Assembly (NCBI GenBank): GCA_029202525.1
Contig: CP119325.1
Location: 3,446,001 to 3,510,000 of the forward strand
DNA: 64,000 nucleotides
From: Candidatus Pseudomonas phytovorans
GTDB taxonomy: Bacteria; Pseudomonadota; Gammaproteobacteria; Pseudomonadales; Pseudomonadaceae
Reading direction: 5' to 3'
Part shown: piece by piece, positions 51,153 to 57,913 of the stretch
Numbering within the stretch: position 1 is the stretch's first letter
Layout of the letters: each line of letters begins with the position of its first letter
Position numbers and translations under genes: made by a program
Notes under the pieces: model-generated
The model's database searches: none
Seen by the model: only the letters and a program-made list of their open reading frames with translations
What the model was told of the DNA's origin: nothing

Positions 51153-51653
51153 ATGTCCAGTGCATTCACCCTTATGCAGTCGCCTGTCGGCACCCTGACC
51201 CTGGTGGCCCGCGGCGAGTGCCTGGCCGCCGTACTGTGGGAAGATGAGCGGGAAAACCGCGTGCGCCTGGGAGCCTTGCACCGTGATGACCAGTATCCGG
51301 TATTGCTGGACACCGCGCGGCAGCTTGGCGAGTACTTTGCAGGCAACCGCCAGCGCTTCGAGCTGGCGCTGGATTTTGCCGGTACCGCGTTCCAGCGCCA
51401 GGTGTGGGCCGCACTGCTGGCGATACCCTTCGGCGAAACCCGCAGCTACGGCGACATCGCCCGGCAGATCGGCAACCCCAGCGCGGTGCGCGCAGTAGGT
51501 GCGGCCAACGGCCGCAACCCGATCTCGATCATTGCCCCGTGCCACCGCGTGATTGGTGCTTCGGGCAGCCTGACCGGCTTTGCCGGTGGCCTGGCGGCCA
51601 AGCAATACCTGTTGGCGCTGGAGGGCCGGCAAAGCCTGGCACTGGACCTGTAG
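51153..51653 (+). CDS. ogt: Methylated-DNA-[protein]-cysteine S-methyltransferase
   Basis: The 166-residue protein has the suicide active site IIAPCHRVIGASG (Cys of PCHR) and the DNA-binding region VWAALLAIPFGETRSYGDIARQIGNPSAVRAVG. It removes methyl groups from O6-methylguanine by irreversible transfer to its own cysteine. Length matches Ogt rather than the fused Ada. It has an AGGAAA site and stands alone. Confidence 0.94.
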   Translation: MSSAFTLMQSPVGTLTLVARGECLAAVLWEDERENRVRLGALHRDDQYPVLLDTARQLGEYFAGNRQRFELALDFAGTAFQRQVWAALLAIPFGETRSYGDIARQIGNPSAVRAVGAANGRNPISIIAPCHRVIGASGSLTGFAGGLAAKQYLLALEGRQSLALDL

Positions 51654-51656
51654 GTA

Positions 51657-51899
51657 TCAGCTGAACCAGCTGGCGGCCAGGCAGGCCAGCAGCGCCAGCG
51701 CCGAGCCCGCCATCAGGGTGTACTGCCGCTGAGCCCGGCGTGCGTGGGCCTTGACCGTGCGCAGGTACTCGCCCGGCGTCGGGGCATCGGGCCGATGGCG
51801 CAATCCCTCGGCCACATCGGCAAGCTGGCCCTGGATCAGCAAGCCGACCAGGTAATAAGTGCCGGTGTAGCTCAGCAATGCCAGAAACAGATAGATCAT
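51657..51899 (-). CDS. Small two-helix membrane protein of unknown function
   Basis: The protein has 80 residues with transmembrane segments at about residues 2-22 (IYLFLALLSYTGTYYLVGLL) and 61-78 (TLMAGSALALLACLAASW), joined by a charged linker. It overlaps the stop of the upstream nitrilase-family gene by 4 bp and is convergent with ogt (3-base gap). I do not recognise the family. Overlap with an upstream real gene supports that it is translated. Confidence 0.6.
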   Translation of the reverse strand: MIYLFLALLSYTGTYYLVGLLIQGQLADVAEGLRHRPDAPTPGEYLRTVKAHARRAQRQYTLMAGSALALLACLAASWFS

Positions 51900-52639
51900 G
51901 CCGGGTGCGGGTCCAAGGGCAGGGCCATTGCGCTGGCATTGCCAGTGTCCAGCATGATCAGCCCTTCACTGTGGTCATCCAGGCTGGCCAGCAAGCGCCC
52001 CTGGCTGTCCCACGCCGCGGAGCCGCCGGCCCCGATGAACGTGTCGGCCGGCCCTACGCAGTTGGCCATCAACACCGGCATGCCCAGTTCACGTGCCACC
52101 TCTGGGTAATGCGCGTATCCCTCGCGGATGCCCTTGGCGGTTTTCGCCACGCTGACCAGATACAAGTCGGCGCCGTGTTCGCGGGCGGCTGCTGCGTGCG
52201 CCATGAACATTGATTCGTAGCAGATTGCCGGCGCCACCCGGTGCTCGCCCACCTGCAGCAGCAATGCCTTATCGCCCGGGGTGAAATAGGGTAGCTCGTC
52301 CTCGTGCAGGCGCCGTTTGGCATAGGCCTGGGGCGGTGCCCCGGGGCTGAAGACTGGCATGCCGATGCGAATACCGTCGGGGGTCGGTAACGGCAGGCCT
52401 GCGGCCACGGTGATACCCAGGCGGTCACAGGCAGCCTGCAGCGGGCCCAGCCGCGCAGAGCTGACCGGCAAGGCGGCCTGGCGCGCAAGGCTTGGCTCAT
52501 AGCCGGTCAGCGACAACTCGGGGAACACCACCAGCTCGGCGCCAAGGGCCGCGGCTTGTTCGATGCAGGCCAGATGACGCTGCAGGTTGCCTGGCAAATC
52601 GCCCTTGAGCGACGCCAGTTGCACGGCGCACAGTTTCAT
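51896..52639 (-). CDS. Carbon-nitrogen hydrolase (nitrilase family)
   Basis: The protein has 247 residues from ATG 52639. The catalytic triad residues are visible: Glu in VVFPELSLTG (about 41), a Lys in YAKRRLHEDE (about 107) and Cys in APAICYESMF (about 138). It is cytoplasmic. Such enzymes hydrolyse amide or nitrile C-N bonds, for instance carbamoylputrescine- or omega-amidase-like substrates; the substrate is not assignable. It forms an operon with the small membrane protein. Confidence 0.88.
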   Translation of the reverse strand: MKLCAVQLASLKGDLPGNLQRHLACIEQAAALGAELVVFPELSLTGYEPSLARQAALPVSSARLGPLQAACDRLGITVAAGLPLPTPDGIRIGMPVFSPGAPPQAYAKRRLHEDELPYFTPGDKALLLQVGEHRVAPAICYESMFMAHAAAAREHGADLYLVSVAKTAKGIREGYAHYPEVARELGMPVLMANCVGPADTFIGAGGSAAWDSQGRLLASLDDHSEGLIMLDTGNASAMALPLDPHPA

Positions 52640-52715
52640 GAAAAACCCTTCCCTGGTGCAGGTTGAAGGGCCGAGCATACTCTCGGCACCAACGCCTGTA
52701 CCAGTGAAGGGTTTT

Positions 52716-53231
52716 TCAGGTGGCCGGGTGCGGCGCAAAGCGCTGGCGGAACCAGTCGTCGAGCATGGCCTTCTCGGCGTACAGGCGGTCGCTGCTGCTG
52801 GCGACCCGGCCGGGGCGGCTGAGGTACATCTTGTCGCTGACCCGTTCCTCGGCCTGCTGGGCGGGTTTGCCTGGCTGGCTGAGGGTGTAGGTCAGGTCGA
52901 TGGTCGGCCAGGTGATCTCGCGCATGAAGCGCACATCGTAGGCCTGGCTGTGCCAAGGCTCAAAGCGCCCGGCCAGGTCGATATCGCGGATGTCGATGAC
53001 CAGTTGCTGGCCGGGTTGCAGGTAACGCTGACCGAGCTTTTGCAGGTACTGGGTAAGGGATTTCATCACATAGGCGTCGGCGCCACGCTCATAGCCGTGG
53101 CTGTCCAGGCTGGCATCGCGGAATTTTTCCGGGTGGTCGAAATGCACCTCGACCTGCGCGGCCGGGGCACCTTGTGCCATGCTGTCCAGTGACAGCGCCA
53201 TGAGCACGGCACACACGAGGGCGGTACGCAT
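52716..53231 (-). CDS. DUF3016-family periplasmic protein
   Basis: The protein has 171 residues from ATG 53231 with a GGAGGTG site. The signal peptide ends near LDSMAQG. The mature part has VEVHFDHPEKFRDAS, LGQRYLQPGQQLVIDIRDIDLAGRFEPW and MREITWPTIDLTYTL, the pattern of DUF3016. No function is established. It stands alone, 74 bases before a divergent phosphatase gene. Confidence 0.75.
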   Translation of the reverse strand: MRTALVCAVLMALSLDSMAQGAPAAQVEVHFDHPEKFRDASLDSHGYERGADAYVMKSLTQYLQKLGQRYLQPGQQLVIDIRDIDLAGRFEPWHSQAYDVRFMREITWPTIDLTYTLSQPGKPAQQAEERVSDKMYLSRPGRVASSSDRLYAEKAMLDDWFRQRFAPHPAT

Positions 53232-53305
53232 GATGCACCTCCGGGGTAGATGGGGGTGTCTCCATTTTACGCCTGCCATGGCAGCACCTGCAGAGGAAGA
53301 TTGTA

Positions 53306-54031
53306 ATGGGACGGTTTCGGCGGTTACTCGCCAATATCCGCGGACGTGACCTGGCGGTGGGCGACATCCATGGTCACTTCGAACGCCTGGAGCAGTGCCT
53401 GCAAGCGGTGGGGTTCGACCCGGCCGTAGACCGCCTGTTCAGTGTGGGTGACCTGGTCGACCGTGGGCCGCACAGCGAGGCCGTGCTGGACTGGCTCGCG
53501 CAGCCTTGGTTCCATGCGGTGCAAGGTAACCATGAGGCGCTGGCAATCACCCGCGTGCGAGGGGGGCGGCTTGACCTGGACATGTACCGCGCAGCGGGTG
53601 GAAGCTGGTTCCTGGACATGCCGCGCAACGCGCAATTGCGCTTCGTGGAACGCTTCGAGCAATTGCCGATTGCCATTGAAGTGGAAAGCGCGGCCGGCCT
53701 CGTCGGGTTGCTGCATGCCGACAGCCCGTTTGCTGATTGGGCAGTGCTGCGTTCCTGGCTGGAGCTGGATGACGACCCCAAGGTACAAGAGGTGTGCCAG
53801 TGGTCGCGGCGGCGCCTGAAGGAAGGTGATACCCAACCGGTGCAGGGCCTGCGTGCCTTGCTGGTCGGCCACACACCGGTGCTGGAAGCGAAACTGCTGG
53901 GTAACGTCTGGCACCTGGACACGGGGGGCTGGGCCAGTGGCCATTTCACCTTGATGGACATGCGCAGCCTGCAACTGGTCAGCCCCGGGCCAGATGCAGC
54001 AACAACGCCGCAGCCACTAGCACCAGCATGA
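53306..54031 (+). CDS. Metallophosphoesterase / Ser-Thr protein phosphatase-like
   Basis: The 241-residue protein has the PPP-family metal motifs GDIHGHFERLE, GDLVDRGPHSEA and VQGNHE, a later LLVGHTPVLEAKLLG and a final HLDTGG. It is related to PrpA/PrpB and diadenosine tetraphosphatase-like enzymes. It may dephosphorylate proteins or nucleotides in the cytoplasm. The 3' end overlaps the convergent LysE gene by 53 bases. Confidence 0.9.
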   Translation: MGRFRRLLANIRGRDLAVGDIHGHFERLEQCLQAVGFDPAVDRLFSVGDLVDRGPHSEAVLDWLAQPWFHAVQGNHEALAITRVRGGRLDLDMYRAAGGSWFLDMPRNAQLRFVERFEQLPIAIEVESAAGLVGLLHADSPFADWAVLRSWLELDDDPKVQEVCQWSRRRLKEGDTQPVQGLRALLVGHTPVLEAKLLGNVWHLDTGGWASGHFTLMDMRSLQLVSPGPDAATTPQPLAPA

Positions 54032-54593
54032 CCCCTGAAGCCCGCTCCAGCCACGGCAGGCTGCGGGCGAAACGCCGCAGTACACGCTGGTTGCCGATGG
54101 CCACGGCCACCAGCAGGTCCCAGAGCAGGACGATACTGAACATCCACAGGGCGTAGGCCGATTTCCAGCCAGCACTGGCGCTGGCGACCATGCTGGCAAG
54201 GCTGGCATAGAACAGCGCGTTCTTGGGGTTGAGGATGCCGGACAAGAAGCCCATGCCCAAAGTGTGCCACCAGCCATGACCCCGCTGGTTGTCAGCGACT
54301 GAGCGTAAGCTGGTTTGCCCTGCATGGCGCAGGAACAGTACGCCGATGTACAGCAGGTAGCTGGCTCCGGCCAGTTGCAGGGTGGTGAACAGCAGGCTGC
54401 CTTCCTGCAGTATCGACAGGCCGGTGAAGGCCATGGCGATGAACGCGCCATTGGCCAGGGCAATACCCAGGCAGGCGCCGCTGGCGATGCGCCAGCCGCT
54501 GTTGATCGAGCTGCGGGCGACCAGGAAGAAATCCGGGCCAGGTGAGAGCAGCGCGAGGAAGTGGGCGAGGGCGATGATCAGGAACTGTTGCAT
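53979..54593 (-). CDS. LysE/RhtB-family amino-acid exporter (first)
   Basis: The protein has 204 residues from ATG 54593; longer in-frame starts are rejected for lack of signal. Six helices are predicted. Family motifs are LSPGPDFFLVARSSINSGWRIASGACLGIAL at the N-terminus and GFLSGILNPKNALFYASL in the middle. It exports amino acids or related compounds by proton exchange. It is downstream of a same-strand AraC regulator. Confidence 0.9.
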   Translation of the reverse strand: MQQFLIIALAHFLALLSPGPDFFLVARSSINSGWRIASGACLGIALANGAFIAMAFTGLSILQEGSLLFTTLQLAGASYLLYIGVLFLRHAGQTSLRSVADNQRGHGWWHTLGMGFLSGILNPKNALFYASLASMVASASAGWKSAYALWMFSIVLLWDLLVAVAIGNQRVLRRFARSLPWLERASGVMLVLVAAALLLHLARG

Positions 54594-54681
54594 GGGGGTC
54601 GGCTCTGCGGGAAAAACCGCAGTCTGCTGCCGGGCCTGCCACAGCGTATTGAACAATATTGCACCCCCAAGCGGCAGGCCT

Positions 54682-55491
54682 TCAGTTTCCTCGATATTGC
54701 CCCGGTGTCACCCCCACATGGGCCTTGAACACCCGCTGGAAATGGCTTTGGTCTGCAAAGCCGAGCCGGTAGGCCACCTCCGCCAGTGCCAGCCCTTCAC
54801 CCAGCAACCGCCGCCCGCGATTGACCCGGGCGTTGAGCAGGTAGGCATGCGGCGTGAACCCGGTGGCCGTGCGGAATGCGCGGATCAACTGGTAGCGCCC
54901 AAGCCCGGCCTCGCCGGCCAGCACGTCCAGGCTCAGTTGCGCGGGGTCCTGGCCTTCGACGCGTGCGATCAATCCGCACAACGCGGTCGCCCCCAAGGCG
55001 GGCGCCGCTGCCAGTGGCGCTTGGGCGGAAAAGTCCAGGTCACCCACAAAGGCAATCAGCGCCGCATCCTTCTCATGAGTGCTGGCGCTGGAGAACAGCA
55101 ACCTGTTCAGCGCGCAGAACTGCGCATACACCGCCGGCACCCGGCAGATACGCGCCGGCTCACCAGGGCTGGCGCCGCCCAGCCCCGACTCCAGGCGCAC
55201 GTGTGTTAGCCAGTCGGGATCCACATGCAGCATCTGGTAGCTCCAGGCTTGCCCGGGCTCAGGGTTACAGGCGTGGACACGGTGAGCTGGCACCAGTACG
55301 AGGGTGCCGGGCGTCAGCCGTTCCTGCCCATTCGCGGCACCGCTGAAAAGGCTGTGACCGGCATCCACCGCACCGATGGAAAACGTCGGGTGACTGTGGG
55401 CCTTGTAACAGGCCCGGCTATGGCAGGCGCGGCGGCTTTCCACATGCGGGAGTGCCGGGTCGCGCCACAGCGCGGCGTGGGAGCGGGGCAT
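54682..55491 (-). CDS. AraC-family transcriptional regulator with cupin-like sensor
   Basis: The protein has 269 residues from ATG 55491, with GAGG upstream. The N-terminal half is a cupin-like sensing domain (CHSRACYKAHSHPTFSIGAVDAGHSLFSGAA, VPAHRVHACNPEPGQAWSYQMLHVDPDW). The C-terminal two helix-turn-helix units show LGRYQLIRAFRTATGFTPHAYL and LAEVAYRLGFADQSHFQRVFKAHVGVTPGQYR. This AraC type is usually linked with LysE exporters, and it lies between two of them (downstream 53979-54593, divergent 55622-56245). Confidence 0.93.
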   Translation of the reverse strand: MPRSHAALWRDPALPHVESRRACHSRACYKAHSHPTFSIGAVDAGHSLFSGAANGQERLTPGTLVLVPAHRVHACNPEPGQAWSYQMLHVDPDWLTHVRLESGLGGASPGEPARICRVPAVYAQFCALNRLLFSSASTHEKDAALIAFVGDLDFSAQAPLAAAPALGATALCGLIARVEGQDPAQLSLDVLAGEAGLGRYQLIRAFRTATGFTPHAYLLNARVNRGRRLLGEGLALAEVAYRLGFADQSHFQRVFKAHVGVTPGQYRGN

Positions 55492-55621
55492 CACAAGGTC
55501 CTCGATTTCGCCGGCAGCGTAGCAGGTGCCGCGCACCCGTACAGTTTTTATCGCTGGCTGTAGCTTGACCGCAACCGCTGTACACGCCGAAATAGACGCC
55601 TGTTGCCCAAGGAAAACAACA

Positions 55622-56245
55622 ATGGATCTTTCAAGCCTGCTGCTTTTCATCCCCGCCTGCTTCGCCCTCAACATGGCGCCGGGGCCGAACAACCTGCTGT
55701 CGCTGCACAATGCCAGCCGCTACGGCCTGCGCACGGCGTGCGTGGCAGGTGGTGGTCGTATCGTCGCCTTCAGCGGCATGATCGCCCTGGCGGCCATGGG
55801 CCTGGCCGTGGTCCTGCACACCAGTGAATACCTGTTCCTGGCCATCAAGGTAGTGGGGGCGGCGTACCTGTTCTACATCGCGTGGCAACTGTGGCGGGCA
55901 CCGGTAGGCGAGGCCGTGGCGGCAATGGATCACCCGCGTGGCACCTGGCGCCTGACGCGCCAGGAGTTCTGGGTGGCGGCCGGCAACCCCAAGGCCATCC
56001 TGATCTTCACCGCCTTCCTGCTGCAGTTCGTTACGGTCGGCAGCGCCACCCCGGTGAGCGAGCAGTTCTTGTGGCTGGGCGTGCTGTTCCTGCTGCTGGA
56101 ATGGGCCGCCATTGCCATCTACGCCGGCCTGGGCGCCTACCTGCAGCGCTGGTTCAGCCAGCCAGGCCCGCGCCGCGTATTCAACCGGGTCAGCGCCTCC
56201 CTGCTGGGCTGCGCCGGCCTTGGTCTGCTGGCAGCGCGCCGCTAG
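55622..56245 (+). CDS. LysE/RhtB-family exporter (second), 3' end duplicated
   Basis: The protein has 207 residues from ATG 55622. Six helices are predicted, with family motifs NMAPGPNNLLSLHNASRYGLRTACVAGGG and FWVAAGNPKAILIFTAFLLQF. It is divergent from the AraC gene, its likely regulator. The last 147 coding bases (56099-56245) are repeated at 57765-57911 with five differences. The gene's present 3' end therefore appears to have arrived with the fic insert, while the original 3' end remains stranded behind it. Confidence 0.9.
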   Translation: MDLSSLLLFIPACFALNMAPGPNNLLSLHNASRYGLRTACVAGGGRIVAFSGMIALAAMGLAVVLHTSEYLFLAIKVVGAAYLFYIAWQLWRAPVGEAVAAMDHPRGTWRLTRQEFWVAAGNPKAILIFTAFLLQFVTVGSATPVSEQFLWLGVLFLLLEWAAIAIYAGLGAYLQRWFSQPGPRRVFNRVSASLLGCAGLGLLAARR

Positions 56246-56247
56246 AA
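56099..56247 (+). repeat. 149-bp direct repeat, left copy (lysE 3' end)
   Basis: This stretch, from GAATGGGCC to CTAGAA, matches 57765-57913 at 144 of 149 positions (differences at 56164, 56221, 56224, 56225 and 56233). It ends two bases after the lysE stop. The left copy completes the functional lysE frame. Confidence 0.95.
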
Positions 56248-56347
56248 TTCTTTGAGACTTTGGTGGCACGGCTGGGCAGGCTTTCAACGCGATTGAGTGA
56301 GGCAATCTGAATCCCGTGACGGTCATGACCACCAAGGACGGTAGGCC

Positions 56348-57691
56348 TTAGGCCAATGCTTCTCTTATGGCTTCCTGGGTTTCCATCGAATAGACCCAGG
56401 TTTTGCCGTCTTTGCGCTTCGTGAATACCTTGTGTTCGACCAGGCCATTCAGGACTGATGCAGCTGTGTTGTATGAGCAGCCTAGGTTGGTCATAACGTT
56501 TTTGGCAGTGAAGTCAGTTGCCTCTTTACTGTTCGCGAAATTGAACACTATCCGCTGGTTAGTTGTGAGCTTGCGAAAGAGGCCAGACTTGAACAGGAAC
56601 TGTTCAAAGTCATTGATTGATTTCAAGGCGGCATCATAGTTTTTGAGGAAAAGCGTGATTGCCCTGGTGATCATCTGGCACTGGTAGTCCACGAAATAGG
56701 TCAGGTCCATGTCATCGGTTTCTGTATAGACGTAGCTCATACCATAACGCTTAGGTGCAGCTTTCAATAGCGTGCTGATAGCGATGTACCGAAACGCCGA
56801 AAACCCTTCCCTGAACATGAACCAATAAAACAGCGCACGTGCCACCCGGCCGTTACCATCGTGGAACGGGTGTTCGTACCCTATAGCAAAGTGAATAATG
56901 ATGGCTTTGACCATCGGGTGGATATAATTGCCATCGTTTTTGTTGGTATGATCCTGATTGATCCAATCTATGATTTCAGTAAGTCGATATTTCAATGTTG
57001 CCGCCGACGGTGGCTGGTGGACTATATTTCCATCCCCGTCCCTTACTTCAATGTCATCGTTGTTGCGCAACGTTCCTGGGTGATAGTGCTCATCGTCTAT
57101 CCCCTCAACGCCGACCTGGTGCAACTCCAGCATCAATTCAATGGTTAGCGATTCATCCCTGTTTTTCCAAGCGCATTCCATCATCCGGTAATTCCCGATG
57201 ATCATTTTTTCGCCTTCGTCTTTTCCCTTGCGTTCGGTTCGCAGCAAGTTCTTTGCGACCTTTGTAGTCGTAGCCGAACCTTCTAGCTGGCTGCTGCTGA
57301 TCGCCTCCTCATTGATAAGATCGGTCATCAAGTATTGGATTTGCTTTCCTTCACCAATCTGGGACGTCATGTAGGTGAGGGCGGCTGTAGTCGTCTTCTG
57401 ATCACACAGAGATATAGCCCGTAAGATGGCCGGCGTTGCAACGAAACGGCAAGGTTCTTCCGGCTCCCCGAGCATGATAGGCACGGATTGTTGTTGCCTC
57501 CGCGCGTCCTTGATCAGGGACCAGGCCACGGTCGGATCAATGTTTTTTGGAAGCCGCCGGCGAAGCTGATCGAAATGCAGATATTTGCCGTCACCGTCAA
57601 TAATCGAATGATAGCCGAAATAGCTCATGATGTCGGCGGTGTCGAAGCTGTCAAACGGGTTCGCGAGGGTTTGGGGTGGGTGCTTGAACAT
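56348..57691 (-). CDS. Fic-domain protein with N-terminal inhibitory motif and C-terminal winged helix
   Basis: The 447-residue protein has the complete Fic active site HPFHDGNGRVAR (about residues 275-286), so it can transfer AMP or a similar group to a protein. An inhibitory-helix motif of the class II type (SSQLEGS, S/TxxxEG) stands before it at about residue 137. The last 75 residues look like a winged helix (NQRIVFNFANSKEATDFTAKNVMTNLGCSYNTAASVLNGL, read at about 56424-56550). Base composition is clearly AT-richer than neighbours and codon use differs, which suggests recent transfer. ATG 57691 lies 1 base from an inverted repeat. No antitoxin partner or integrase gene accompanies it. Confidence 0.93.
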   Translation of the reverse strand: MFKHPPQTLANPFDSFDTADIMSYFGYHSIIDGDGKYLHFDQLRRRLPKNIDPTVAWSLIKDARRQQQSVPIMLGEPEEPCRFVATPAILRAISLCDQKTTTAALTYMTSQIGEGKQIQYLMTDLINEEAISSSQLEGSATTTKVAKNLLRTERKGKDEGEKMIIGNYRMMECAWKNRDESLTIELMLELHQVGVEGIDDEHYHPGTLRNNDDIEVRDGDGNIVHQPPSAATLKYRLTEIIDWINQDHTNKNDGNYIHPMVKAIIIHFAIGYEHPFHDGNGRVARALFYWFMFREGFSAFRYIAISTLLKAAPKRYGMSYVYTETDDMDLTYFVDYQCQMITRAITLFLKNYDAALKSINDFEQFLFKSGLFRKLTTNQRIVFNFANSKEATDFTAKNVMTNLGCSYNTAASVLNGLVEHKVFTKRKDGKTWVYSMETQEAIREALA

Positions 57692-57692
57692 G

Positions 57693-57756
57693 TCTCAAAT
57701 TCCCGGAAATTTGAGATAACCTTACCTCATCATCTCAAAATCGGCAAAATTTGAGA
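57693..57756 (-). promoter_or_regulatory. Two inverted-repeat operators upstream of fic
   Basis: TCTCAAATT (57693-57701) pairs perfectly with AATTTGAGA (57708-57716). TCTCAAAAT (57733-57741) pairs with AATTTGAGA (57748-57756) with one mismatch. Both have six-base spacers and their centres are 40 bases apart, about four helical turns. The first abuts the start codon and covers the ribosome site; a promoter-like TTGCCG-17-TAAGGT lies across them. The sites fit autorepression by the winged-helix end of the Fic protein. Confidence 0.75.
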
Positions 57757-57764
57757 TTCAGTTT

Positions 57765-57913
57765 GAATGGGCCGCCATTGCCATCTACGCCGGCCTGGGC
57801 GCCTACCTGCAGCGCTGGTTCAGCCAGCCGGGCCCGCGCCGCGTATTCAACCGGGTCAGCGCCTCCCTGCTGGGCTGCGCCGGCCTCGGCTTGCTGGCGG
57901 CGCGCCGCTAGAA
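57765..57913 (+). repeat. 149-bp direct repeat, right copy (stranded lysE 3' end)
   Basis: This copy has no start codon and is not connected to a lysE gene. It ends within the stop codon region of the convergent autotransporter gene, which is the arrangement expected before insertion. It is a gene remnant of 49 codons. Confidence 0.95.

Noticed and set aside
56246..57764. Integrase, transposase or insertion sequence in the fic island
   Set aside because: Only the fic gene is present; no inverted terminal repeats or recombinase motifs were found at the ends.
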